From contig DATBYW010000029.1 of NCBI GenBank assembly GCA_036513515.1, positions 1 through 64,000 of the forward strand: DNA of 64,000 bases, read 5' to 3'. Within the stretch, counting starts at the first letter, position 1. Each line of letters starts with the position of its first letter. The notes under the pieces are model-generated. The model was given only the letters and a program-made list of their open reading frames with translations. It did no database searches and was not told where the DNA came from. The position numbers and the translations under genes were made by a program. The stretch is from Nephthysia sp036513515. GTDB taxonomy: Bacteria; Chloroflexota; Dormibacteria; Dormibacterales; Dormibacteraceae. Shown here in pieces: positions 56,861-64,000 of this stretch.

Positions 56861-57477
56861 CTTGTCCCGAACAGCCTATCGCCGAAGTCGCCGAGGCCGG
56901 GCACGATGAAGGCGCGGTCGTTCAGTCCCTCGTCCAGCGCGGCGGTGAAGACGTCGACGTCGGGGTGTTGCTCCTGGATGTGTCGAACGCCCTCAGGAGC
57001 GGCCACCACACAGACCATTCGCGTACCCACGCCGCCCACCTCCTTGATCATGTCGAGCGCCCGAGCGCCCGAGCCCCCCGTCGCCAGCATTGGGTCGAGC
57101 AGCAGCGGGACCTTTCCGGCGAGCGGCGGCAGTTTGTTGTAGTAGATCCTGGCCACCGCCGTCTCCTCGTCCCGTTCCAGCCCGATGTAGCCGACGCTGA
57201 CCCGGGGCAGCAGTTCCAGCACCGGCCCGAGCAGACCGAGGCCGGCTCTCAGCACCGGTATGGCCACCACCTCAGCCTCCACCCGGTGAACCCCGGCGTC
57301 TTTGAGCGGCGTCCGAACCGTATCCTCCCGGACCGGCAGGTCACGCGTCGCCTCGTAGAGGAGGAAGGTGATCACCCTGCGCGTGAGGACGCGAAACTCC
57401 TCCGGCTCGGTGGCCGAGTCACGCAGACCGGCCAGGCAGTCCTGGACGATCGGGTGGTCACTGATGTGCAGCGGCAC
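56857..57477 (-). CDS. upp: uracil phosphoribosyltransferase
   Basis: 206 residues from a GTG. PRPP-binding motif LLDPMLATGGSGARALD, substrate region VPVLRAGLGLLGPVLELLPR (IPVLRAG) and C-terminal PGLGDFGDRLFG. Converts uracil and PRPP to UMP. Overlaps the uridine phosphorylase gene by 20 bases; together they recover uridine through uracil, with the DinB-like gene behind. Confidence 0.95.
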   Translation of the reverse strand: MPLHISDHPIVQDCLAGLRDSATEPEEFRVLTRRVITFLLYEATRDLPVREDTVRTPLKDAGVHRVEAEVVAIPVLRAGLGLLGPVLELLPRVSVGYIGLERDEETAVARIYYNKLPPLAGKVPLLLDPMLATGGSGARALDMIKEVGGVGTRMVCVVAAPEGVRHIQEQHPDVDVFTAALDEGLNDRAFIVPGLGDFGDRLFGTR

Positions 57478-58222
57478 GATCCCCCTCGATCAGGCGGCGG
57501 ACGGCTTCCACGGCGACGTCGATCATCCTGTGTATCAAGGCGGGATCCACATGATGGATCTCGCCCGCGTCCAGTTCGTCCACGCAGACCAGCAGGACTC
57601 CGGCGCGCCACCGGCGCAGGGCGCTCACCACCATCAGGGTGGCCGACTCCATGTCGTTGGCGAGCACCCCGGCGCGAGCCCACATCTTCAGCTCCGCCCG
57701 CAGCTCTTCGGAGCGCGGCATGGTGCCTGGCAATAGGTCCGAGTAGAGGGCGTCGACGCTCCTGACGACTCCCAGGTGGTGGGTGACCCCGGCCGCGGCG
57801 GCGGCTCCGAGGCAGGCCGCAACCACGTCGTGAGAGGCGATCGCCGGGTACTCGCGCGGCACGTAGCCATCGGGAGTTCCCTCACTGCGAACCGCCCCGG
57901 TCACCACCACGAGGTCGCCGAGACGGATGCCAGGCTGCGCGGCGCCGCAGGTACCGACCCTGATGAAGGTGTGGGCTCCCAGCTCACCGAGCTCTTCGAC
58001 CGCGATGGCCATCGAGGGGCCGCCGATGCCGCTCGAGCAGGTGGAGACTAGCTCGTCCCCGACCCTGCCGGTGAAGGTCCGGAACTCACGCGACCAGGCC
58101 TTCTCCTCGGCGCCCTCCAGGTGCTCGGCGATCAGCTTCGTGCGGAATGGGTCGCCGGGGACGAGCACATAGCCCCCGACCTCGCCCTCGGCCAGTCCGA
58201 CGTGGTACTTGCGCTCGGCCAC
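57458..58222 (-). CDS. udp: uridine phosphorylase-family nucleoside phosphorylase
   Basis: 254 residues, PNP/UDP fold: YVLVPGDPFRTKLIAEHLE (phosphate site), SSGIGGPSMAIAVEEL, FIRVGTCGAAQPGIRLGDLV and ANDMESATLMVV (substrate Glu). Cleaves uridine-type nucleosides with phosphate. GTG start, with TAGAAT on the reverse strand (58237-58232) 9 bases before it and a CTAGCTG-CTG-CTAGCTG direct repeat upstream. Confidence 0.88.
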   Translation of the reverse strand: MAERKYHVGLAEGEVGGYVLVPGDPFRTKLIAEHLEGAEEKAWSREFRTFTGRVGDELVSTCSSGIGGPSMAIAVEELGELGAHTFIRVGTCGAAQPGIRLGDLVVVTGAVRSEGTPDGYVPREYPAIASHDVVAACLGAAAAAGVTHHLGVVRSVDALYSDLLPGTMPRSEELRAELKMWARAGVLANDMESATLMVVSALRRWRAGVLLVCVDELDAGEIHHVDPALIHRMIDVAVEAVRRLIEGDRAAAHQ

Positions 58223-58260
58223 CGGCCGAGAATTCTAGCTGCTGCTAGCTGAGGTCTCCC

Positions 58261-59538
58261 TTAGCCGGACCGGCGGTTTTCTGGTAGCTGGAGCTCGGAA
58301 GTGACGGCGGCGGCCTGCGCCTGGCCAATCTCGGCGCGGCGGGCGCGCTCGACGTAGACCTTCGACTTGTCGATCTCTCCCGACAGGGTCTGGATGGTGC
58401 GCTGCATGTTGTCGAGCGCGTTGATCTTGTACTTGTCGATCATGTCGATGGTCGCGTAGACGTTGTTGAAGGCGGTCTGCAGCTTCTGGATGTCGATCGT
58501 TGCGTTTGCCGCCTGGCTCTGGATCTGCCCCGTCTGCTGGCGCAGCAGCTGCGACGTCGACTCGATCAGGTTGCCCGTGGTCGTGTTGAGGGCCGTGATC
58601 TGATCCAGGACCAGCTTCTGGTTGGTGAGCGCCTGGGCCACTATGACCGCCGTGCGCAATGCGGAGACGGTGGTGGTGGTGGCTCGTTCCACCCCCTTGA
58701 CCAGCTCCTGGTTGTTCTTGCGGACCAGGTCCAGGGCCAGGTAGCCCTGCATGTTCACGGCGAGCTGGGTCAGCAGGTCCTGCCGCTTCTGGCGCACGTA
58801 GAAGAGGACGTTCTCCTGTAGCGACCGAGCCTTCTCCGGGTCGCTCAGCTCGAGCTGGCGGATCTTGGCTGTGAGCGCGTCGTCGAGCTTGGCGGCCATG
58901 AAGGCGTACTCCTCCAGACGCCCCTTCATCGACCAGATGTTCACCTTCTCCTGCTCGATCGCCACGTTGTCCTTTCGAAGCTCATCCTGCCCGTGGTAGA
59001 GCGATTGGATGATCGCGTTGAGGTTCGACTGCGAGGACTGGTAGCGGTGGAAGTAGTCGCGCAGGTTGTTGCCAAGCGGAATGACGCCCAGAAGCTTTCG
59101 CTCGATGCCGCCCTGCTTGGCGGGATCCAGATCTTCCACCTGCCTGCGCAGCGCGATCAGCGACTTGGAGACGCCGGAGCCGGCCCCAAGACCGCGCTCC
59201 AGCGAGGTGGCAGGCCGCTCCAGGAACCGGTTGGAGACCTCCGCCGAGCGGCGTACCTCCTGGTTGCCGAGCCGGCTCACGGAGTCGAGCTTCTGCTCGT
59301 ACTCGGGGGAGTGGACGTCCAGCGCCACCAGCGAATCGACGAAGCTCTGGACGGCCGTCGAGATCTGTTTGGCCGTGTCTTCGTCGACCTTCATTGAGGC
59401 CGCGGCCTGGTCCTGGCTGACTGCGGGGACCGCAGCCGGGGGGTCTAGAACCAGGGCGTCCGTGCCGGCAGGCCTCTCTGTGGCCTGGCCACTTCCGCCC
59501 TCTTCGCTGGCGGTGTCGCCAGGTCTTCTGTCAGTCAT
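58261..59538 (-). CDS. toxic anion resistance protein, TelA/KlaA family
   Basis: 425 residues, soluble, long helical. TelA-type segments: FVDSLVALDVHSPEYEQKL, LGNQEVRRSAEVSNRFLERP, LLGVIPLGNNLRDYFHRYQS and AINALDNMQRTI-like C-terminus (here KINALDNMQRTIQTL). The first 45 residues are acidic/disordered. The family is linked to tellurite and cell-envelope stress resistance, mechanism unclear. Stand-alone, followed by the phosphorylase gene upstream in the same direction. Confidence 0.88.
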   Translation of the reverse strand: MTDRRPGDTASEEGGSGQATERPAGTDALVLDPPAAVPAVSQDQAAASMKVDEDTAKQISTAVQSFVDSLVALDVHSPEYEQKLDSVSRLGNQEVRRSAEVSNRFLERPATSLERGLGAGSGVSKSLIALRRQVEDLDPAKQGGIERKLLGVIPLGNNLRDYFHRYQSSQSNLNAIIQSLYHGQDELRKDNVAIEQEKVNIWSMKGRLEEYAFMAAKLDDALTAKIRQLELSDPEKARSLQENVLFYVRQKRQDLLTQLAVNMQGYLALDLVRKNNQELVKGVERATTTTVSALRTAVIVAQALTNQKLVLDQITALNTTTGNLIESTSQLLRQQTGQIQSQAANATIDIQKLQTAFNNVYATIDMIDKYKINALDNMQRTIQTLSGEIDKSKVYVERARRAEIGQAQAAAVTSELQLPENRRSG

Positions 59539-59553
59539 ATGGTGGGTTCCTCC

Positions 59554-60891
59554 TTATCTCGGGACAACGCGCGAGGACCGGGTTGCGCTCGCCGCCTCGG
59601 GTTGGCTTTTCTGGAGGCCGCCACGGTCCACCCTGTAGAGCAGGTGGGGAGGCCGCTCGACCTCCTCTTCCGCGACCCGCCAGGCTGCCTTCAGGCGCGC
59701 CTCGGCCCTTTCTGCGACCTCTTCTGAAGCCGCGTGGACCCGCACCAGTGGCGAGCCCTTGGTGACGCGGTCACCGACGGCTGCTTCGATGGTCAGGCCC
59801 GCACCGTGGTCGATCTCGTCTTCCTTCCGACGCCGGCCACCGCCGATGTCGATCACCGCCAGCCCGCAGGCCAGCGCGTCGACGCTGCTTACCCATCCCT
59901 CGCGGTCCGCCCGAACCGTGATGGTGGCGCCATGCGCGACCGGTGGATGCTCGCGGCTCCCGCCCTGAGCCTCCAGCATCTCCCAGAGCTTTCTTTCGCC
60001 GTCACCGCTTTCGATGGCCGCCGCCGGATCCGCTTCCACCCCCGCCAGTGAGCACATCTCGCGCGCCACGGCCACACAAACGTCAGTCAGCTCGCGCTGG
60101 CCCCGCCCGGCCAGAACTTCCAGTGCCTCGAGCACTTCGAGTGCAGTGCCGACGCACCGTCCCAGCGGGTTGTCCATCGCGGTCACCAGGGCTACCGTGC
60201 GCCGCCCGGCGCCTTCGCCGATGCCGACCATCGCTCTGGCCAGCTCGATGGCGGCAGGCGCGTCGCGCATGAAGGCACCGCGCCCGAACTTCACGTCAAG
60301 GACGATGGCGTCGGCGCCGGCGGCGATCTTCTTTGACATCACGCTAGAGGCGATCAGCGGCACCGACGGCACCGTGCCGCTGACATCCCGCAGCGCGTAG
60401 AGCGCCTTGTCCGCCGGCACCATCCTGGCTGACTGCGCCGCGACGGCGAGACCCACGCGCCGGACCTGGTCTACGAACTCTTGGGGGGAGAGCTCCACCC
60501 TCACGCCGGGGACGGATTCCAGCTTGTCGAGGGTCCCGCCGGTGTGGGCCAGCGCGCGGCCGCTGAGCTTGGGCACCGGGACGCCACACGCCGCTGCGAG
60601 CGGCCCGGCCACCAGAGTGACCTTGTCCCCCACACCGCCGGTCGAATGCTTGTCCACCTTTACGCCCGGAATCCCGCTAAGGTCCAGCGTCTCTCCGGTC
60701 TCAACCATGGCGCGGGTCAGCTCGAGAGTCTCGGCATCGGTCATGCCACGGGTGCAGACGGCCATCAGCCAGGCGGCCATCTGGTAGTCCGGGATCGATC
60801 CCTCCAGGTAGCCACGCAGGAGAAAGCGGATCTGCTCCGGATCGTGCTCGCCTCCATCGCGCTTCTGTCCGATGATCTCGAGCACGTCCAC
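59554..60891 (-). CDS. deoA: thymidine / pyrimidine-nucleoside phosphorylase
   Basis: 445 residues from GTG. Signatures: KVDKHSTGGVGDKVTLVAGP, LSGRALAHTGGTLDKLE, SARMVPADKALYALRD and SVMSKKIAAGADAIVLDVKFG. Splits thymidine, deoxyuridine or uridine into base and (deoxy)ribose 1-phosphate. The product deoxyribose 5-phosphate would be handled by deoC. TAGCAT (reverse strand 60904-60899) precedes the GTG by 7 bases, a leaderless arrangement. Confidence 0.94.
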   Translation of the reverse strand: MDVLEIIGQKRDGGEHDPEQIRFLLRGYLEGSIPDYQMAAWLMAVCTRGMTDAETLELTRAMVETGETLDLSGIPGVKVDKHSTGGVGDKVTLVAGPLAAACGVPVPKLSGRALAHTGGTLDKLESVPGVRVELSPQEFVDQVRRVGLAVAAQSARMVPADKALYALRDVSGTVPSVPLIASSVMSKKIAAGADAIVLDVKFGRGAFMRDAPAAIELARAMVGIGEGAGRRTVALVTAMDNPLGRCVGTALEVLEALEVLAGRGQRELTDVCVAVAREMCSLAGVEADPAAAIESGDGERKLWEMLEAQGGSREHPPVAHGATITVRADREGWVSSVDALACGLAVIDIGGGRRRKEDEIDHGAGLTIEAAVGDRVTKGSPLVRVHAASEEVAERAEARLKAAWRVAEEEVERPPHLLYRVDRGGLQKSQPEAASATRSSRVVPR

Positions 60892-60927
60892 ACCCCCGAT
60901 GCTAGTGGACTATGAGAGTCGTCCCTT

Positions 60928-61626
60928 TTAGGCGGCCGGTGTGACCCAGATCTTGGCTGCGGTCTCGTGGCTGAGAGTGACCTCCAGGCGGGCCACCCGC
61001 AGGCGCAGCGTACGGCCGACGGGATCCACTTCCAGCACCTCGAGGCGGGTGCTGGGGACAAGATGGCGCTCCAACAGATAGCGCAGCAACAGGGGCGCCT
61101 CGCGCTCGGCAACCTCAGAGATCCGGCTCACCACCGCCGCGTCGCCCGGCTGCAGCCCCGATAGCCGCCGCTCTTCCGGATTGGGATCGGCGTAGCCCGG
61201 TATGGGATTACCGTGCGGGCAACTGGTGGGGCGGCCGAGCGTCTCCCAGAGCCGCGCCTCGACCACTTCGGAAACCGCATGCTCCAGGCGAGCGGCCTCC
61301 TCGTCTGCGACGACCCAGTCCAGGCCCAGCACATCGGTCAGCCAGCGCTCCATGATCCGGTGGCGGCGGACGATGGCGGCCGCCGCCTGGCTGCCCTGGT
61401 CGGTCAGCTCGATCTCCTTGCGACTGTTGAGCCGGATCATTCCGTCTCGCGTCATCCGGCGCAGAGCCACCGTGACCGTGGGACGGCTGACACCCAGCCA
61501 GTCAGCGAGCCTGGCGCTGCGCACCGGCTCACCCTCGGCCTCCATGTAGTGGATCGCTTCCAGGTAGCGCGCTATCACCTCGGTCGGCTCTCTGCCGACG
61601 GGATGCAGATCCACCCCGTGGCTCAC
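60928..61626 (-). CDS. DtxR/MntR-family metal-dependent repressor
   Basis: 232 residues from GTG. N-terminal winged helix (ARLADWLGVSRPTVTVALRRM, then ELTDQGSQAAAAIVRRHRIM), dimerisation/metal region LEHAVSEVVEARL with CPHGNPIP, and a C-terminal SH3-like domain (EVLEVDPVGRTLRLRV). Senses Fe2+ or Mn2+ and represses uptake genes; which metal cannot be decided. A possible operator lies just upstream. Confidence 0.9.
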   Translation of the reverse strand: MSHGVDLHPVGREPTEVIARYLEAIHYMEAEGEPVRSARLADWLGVSRPTVTVALRRMTRDGMIRLNSRKEIELTDQGSQAAAAIVRRHRIMERWLTDVLGLDWVVADEEAARLEHAVSEVVEARLWETLGRPTSCPHGNPIPGYADPNPEERRLSGLQPGDAAVVSRISEVAEREAPLLLRYLLERHLVPSTRLEVLEVDPVGRTLRLRVARLEVTLSHETAAKIWVTPAA

Positions 61627-61662
61627 TTCACAACCGGGGTGGCCACGCTGTCGGCCCGGCCT

Positions 61663-61701
61663 TGAACGGCCGGCCTAGCAGTCTGAACGGACGGTTCAGA
61701 C
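61663..61701. promoter_or_regulatory. candidate operator upstream of the DtxR-family gene
   Basis: TGAACGG occurs at 61663-61669 and 61684-61690, exactly 21 bases (two helical turns) apart. The right copy is part of the perfect dyad GTCTGAAC-GGACG-GTTCAGAC (61681-61701); the left lies in a GC-rich imperfect dyad. Position 36-75 bases before the repressor start suits autoregulation. The right dyad also overlaps the stop of the upstream gene and could serve as its terminator. Confidence 0.45.
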
Positions 61702-62043
61702 CGCCAGCCGCTCGAACTCGTCTTCCTCTTCCGGAACTCGCTGAGGATCGCGCCACCGGAACAGTCGATCCTGCACCTCAAAGAGCGAGTCCAGGACCTC
61801 CTGCACGTGATCGGTGTCTCGAAACACCTCGATGCACGAGATCGGCAACTCGGCCAGAGTTTCCCGTATGCGCTCACGCATATCGTCGGGAATCGCCTTG
61901 TCCCCGTCCCTGTTCATCTCCTCGAGCCGCCAGAGAACCCGATCCGTGGCATGCAACATCCGATAGAAGGCGTACCGGCGGTCGTTATCACGCCGGATCT
62001 GCTCCTCAAGTTCGCCAATCGCCACATTCGTCTCGTCGATCAT
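61696..62043 (-). CDS. small helical protein of unknown function
   Basis: 115 residues, highly charged and almost all helix by appearance (IDETNVAIGELEEQIRRDND, then ATDRVLWRLEEMNRDGDKAI). Acidic; no cysteine pair, signal or membrane span. No family recognised. It precedes the DtxR-family gene on the same strand and may be co-transcribed with it, or separated by the dyad. Confidence 0.55.
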   Translation of the reverse strand: MIDETNVAIGELEEQIRRDNDRRYAFYRMLHATDRVLWRLEEMNRDGDKAIPDDMRERIRETLAELPISCIEVFRDTDHVQEVLDSLFEVQDRLFRWRDPQRVPEEEDEFERLAV

Positions 62044-62063
62044 CTACACCTACCTTACCCAGG

Positions 62064-62666
62064 TTGAGCTCCAAACTCAGCAAACCTTCCCCTCGAGGCC
62101 CTCGACCTTTCCTGAGGCGCCTCTCCAGACAGTTACTACCCCTTGATGGCTGGGGTTCGTTCCGTTTCGGCGCCAAATCGGCTGCCGTAACACTCATCCT
62201 TCATCGTCGCCGGGGCATCTGGCAGGTCCCGTTCGTCGTCCGGCGCGCCGATCTTCCCGATCATCCGGGGCAGGTGGGACTACCAGGCGGCATGGTACGC
62301 CAAGGAGAGTCCGCGTGGGAAGCGGCATTGCGTGAGGTCGAAGAAGAGATCGGCGTTCCTGCCCGGCTGCTCTCTCCACTGGGAGCCGGTTTGCCCTTCT
62401 ACGCCGCGGTAACCAACTTCTCTGTGGTGCCCTTCGTGGCGTGGCTTCCGGGGCGCAACTTCCCCTACCACGCCGACCCCCGCGAGCTGCAGGCGGTGAT
62501 CGACGTTGGCCTCGACCGCCTTCTCGACGCAGAAGCCTGGCTGGAAGGAGCCCATCCCGTTCCCGGGCGTCACCTGCCGGTCGAGGACACGATGATCTGG
62601 GGACTGACCGCACGCCTCCTGGCGGACCTCCTGCCCCGGATCAGCTCCGCTTCGCCAACGCCTTGA
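62064..62666 (+). CDS. Nudix hydrolase, CoA-pyrophosphatase-like (second copy)
   Basis: About 200 residues from a TTG at 62064; no ATG is available, so the start is uncertain. Nudix box GGMVRQGESAWEAALREVEE-EIGV preceded by HPGQVGLPGG, the NuCoA-type layout. Ends YHADPRELQAV..VEDTMIWGLTARLL, the usual C-terminus of YeaB/NUDT7-like proteins. Convergent with the flavoprotein gene and overlapping its end by 26 bases. Second such enzyme in the window. Confidence 0.8.
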   Translation: MSSKLSKPSPRGPRPFLRRLSRQLLPLDGWGSFRFGAKSAAVTLILHRRRGIWQVPFVVRRADLPDHPGQVGLPGGMVRQGESAWEAALREVEEEIGVPARLLSPLGAGLPFYAAVTNFSVVPFVAWLPGRNFPYHADPRELQAVIDVGLDRLLDAEAWLEGAHPVPGRHLPVEDTMIWGLTARLLADLLPRISSASPTP

Positions 62667-63780
62667 GGTCCCGGCTCCTGTCCGCCAGGATCTCCCGGTC
62701 GACCTGCACGCCGGTGGCGAGGAGCCGGCGGGCGTGGCTCACCGTGCGGCCGTCATTTACCCCGGCCGCCGCCCGCAGCCGCCCCTGCTCCAGGTAGAAA
62801 GCCGTGAACGGCGGCGTCCCGAATCGCCCCCTGACCACCATCTCGTCCCAGGGCAACCCACCCCCCACGTACTGGATGTTCAGCTCGTACTGGTCCGACC
62901 AGAACCAGGGGACTTCGAGGAAAGGCGCGTCCAGGCCCGCCATCGCTGAACCGACCGCTTCCCCGTGCCGGCCCGCAGTCTGAAAGTGTTCGACGCGCAC
63001 GGCCGCCCCCAGGGTCGGGCTCCAGAAGCGGGCGCAGTCGCCTGCCGCATACACGTCCTCAACGCTGGTCCTGCCGTTCGCGTCGACCAGGATGCCGCCG
63101 TCGCACTTAAAGCCGGCCGCCTGGGCCAGTTCCACATTGGGCAGGGAGCCGACGGCGACCAGCGTCGCCGGCCCCGGTGCGGGCGGCTCCACCACGCCGG
63201 TCCGCAGGTCGACGCCGTGACCTCGGTGGACACCGGCCAGCCAGCCCCCGAGCTCCGGACCGAGAACACGGAGCATCGGCGCCGGCAGCGTCTCGTAGAC
63301 CGTCACAGCGACCTCCATCTGCCGCGCGACGGCAGCCACCTCACAGCCTATGAAGCCCGCCCCCAGCACCTCCAGCCTGCCGGAGGTCAACACGGCCCGC
63401 AGCCGGTCGGCCTGGCTTATCTCGCGCAGGTAGAGGCCGCCCTCCTCCTCTAGCCGGCGAGGCCGTGCGCCAGTCGCGATGAGCAGACGGCTGTAGCCCA
63501 ACCCCCCGCCGCCAGCCAGCCGGACCGCTCGGGCTTCCAGATCGAACTCCGCCACCTCAGTCTCCAATCGCAGCTCCGCCTCGAGCTGAGGCAGCATCAG
63601 GTCTTCTCGCCGGGCCTTCCCTGCCAGGTAGCGCTTGGAGAGGGGCGGCCTTTCATAAGGGGGATCGGGCTCGCGTCCGAACACGACCACCCGACCGGCG
63701 AAGCCGGCGCGGCGCAGCCCGGTGACGGCGCCGTGCGCGGCCGCACCGGCACCCACGATCACCACTGGTGGAGCGGTCAT
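62641..63780 (-). CDS. FAD-dependent NAD(P)H:ferredoxin reductase-like flavoprotein
   Basis: 379 residues. N-terminal FAD motif VVIVGAGAAAHGAVTGLRRA, YERPPLSKRYL, LLIATGARPRRLEE, NAD segment LEVLGAGFIGCEVAAVARQ, and EDVYAAGDCARFWSP. Closest in style to putidaredoxin/rhodocoxin reductases serving mono- or dioxygenases and P450s; no ferredoxin or oxygenase gene is adjacent. Followed upstream by the CcmD-like peptide gene with 31 bases between. Confidence 0.9.
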   Translation of the reverse strand: MTAPPVVIVGAGAAAHGAVTGLRRAGFAGRVVVFGREPDPPYERPPLSKRYLAGKARREDLMLPQLEAELRLETEVAEFDLEARAVRLAGGGGLGYSRLLIATGARPRRLEEEGGLYLREISQADRLRAVLTSGRLEVLGAGFIGCEVAAVARQMEVAVTVYETLPAPMLRVLGPELGGWLAGVHRGHGVDLRTGVVEPPAPGPATLVAVGSLPNVELAQAAGFKCDGGILVDANGRTSVEDVYAAGDCARFWSPTLGAAVRVEHFQTAGRHGEAVGSAMAGLDAPFLEVPWFWSDQYELNIQYVGGGLPWDEMVVRGRFGTPPFTAFYLEQGRLRAAAGVNDGRTVSHARRLLATGVQVDREILADRSRDLKALAKRS

Positions 63781-63811
63781 GGCCGCGGTTGCCGGCCGCC
63801 GCCGCCGGCCG

Positions 63812-63904
63812 TTATCTGTGCCGGCGAAGCTGAACGAGAGAGACGGCGAGAAAGCCGCCGAGCAGGAGCACGGCGGCCGCGTAGCCGAGGATCAGGTACG
63901 TCAT
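63812..63904 (-). CDS. 30-residue CcmD-like membrane peptide
   Basis: ATG to TAA; MTYLILGYAAAVLLLGGFLA then a short basic end QLRRHR: one membrane span with a positive cytoplasmic tail. Its ATG overlaps the stop of the upstream gene (ATGA). CcmD, a small subunit of the haem exporter for cytochrome c maturation, has this build, but assignment needs the neighbouring gene beyond the window. Confidence 0.5.
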   Translation of the reverse strand: MTYLILGYAAAVLLLGGFLAVSLVQLRRHR

Positions 63905-63999
63905 CCCCAATCCAGCGAGCCGGTTCGCTCACCAGGGCCGCCCGGCGATTGCGCCAGCTCCAGCGAGGCAGCGGCGGCCCTGGCGGCCCTCTCGTCCCG
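63901..63999 (-). CDS. C-terminal end of an unidentified protein (partial)
   Basis: Thirty-two codons entering from the right edge and ending in TGA that overlaps the CcmD-like ATG. The visible tail is Ala/Arg-rich then SPGGPGERTGSLDWG, a hydrophilic C-terminus. If the next gene is CcmD this would be a CcmC-like protein; the visible part cannot show it. Confidence 0.4.
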   Translation of the reverse strand, partial: RDERAARAAAASLELAQSPGGPGERTGSLDWG

Positions 64000-64000
64000 C

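Overview
The window is one stretch of a high-GC bacterial chromosome (about two thirds GC by eye) with dense, often overlapping operons and frequent GTG, TTG and probably CTG starts. Several genes have a TANNNT hexamer 7-9 bases before the start codon and no Shine-Dalgarno, which suggests leaderless mRNAs. The gene content is that of an aerobic, oligotrophic soil bacterium of the Actinobacteriota / Chloroflexota / Dormibacterota sphere: a group-1h-type [NiFe] hydrogenase, an Sdh1-type succinate dehydrogenase beside an frdABCD set, a TreS-maltokinase fusion, FtsH, and a DtxR-type regulator. The phylum is an inference. No phage, IS element, CRISPR array or rRNA was seen.

Layout. (A) 1-12251, + strand: a hydrogenase operon entered inside the large-subunit gene. 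It contains hhyL, a NifU/Rieske-like electron carrier, four hydrogenase-associated proteins of unknown role, the maturation protease, hypA, hypC, a 44-residue membrane peptide, a YceI-like protein, hypF, a SIS-HypC-SIS fusion, hypD and hypE. hypB and hypX are not in the visible part. Two near-identical palindromes and a strong hairpin separate it from a convergent DEAD-box helicase. (B) 13961-19038: treS-maltokinase fusion and glgB (trehalose to glycogen-type glucan). (C) 19110-26400: acetyltransferase, OpgC-like membrane protein, tRNA-Pro(CGG), thioesterase, enoyl-CoA hydratase, lipoprotein, histidine phosphatase, and a kinase/acyl-CoA dehydrogenase pair resembling split ACAD10/11. (D) 26452-33972: two complex-II-type enzymes on opposite strands. 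The sdh1 operon reads right and frdABCD reads left, with a DUF1697 gene and a small ABM-domain gene between them. (E) 34152-43599: MazG-like protein, pseudouridine catabolism (psuK-psuG), DHA2 exporter, M29 aminopeptidase, zinc ribbon, deoC with an aldehyde dehydrogenase and a catalytically empty partner, and an AlkD-type glycosylase. (F) 44523-50999, - strand: an unusual operon of two small membrane proteins, a fatty-acyl-reductase/HAD fusion, a zinc alcohol dehydrogenase, a divergent LarA (nickel-pincer racemase) paralogue and a PlsC acyltransferase. This is the best candidate for an undescribed system, probably making a specialised lipid. (G) 51129-64000: quinone-oxidoreductase-like protein, FtsH, adenosine deaminase, two Nudix hydrolases, MscL with a zinc ribbon, uracil phosphoribosyltransferase, uridine phosphorylase, TelA, thymidine phosphorylase, a DtxR/MntR regulator beside a possible operator, a ferredoxin-reductase-like flavoprotein, and a tiny CcmD-like protein at the right edge.

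Together the genes describe a cell that takes electrons from H2 and succinate, stores carbon as trehalose/glucan, oxidises fatty and hydroxy acids, and salvages nucleosides (psuG/K, deoC, add, udp, upp, deoA), a pattern suited to scavenging necromass in starved soil.
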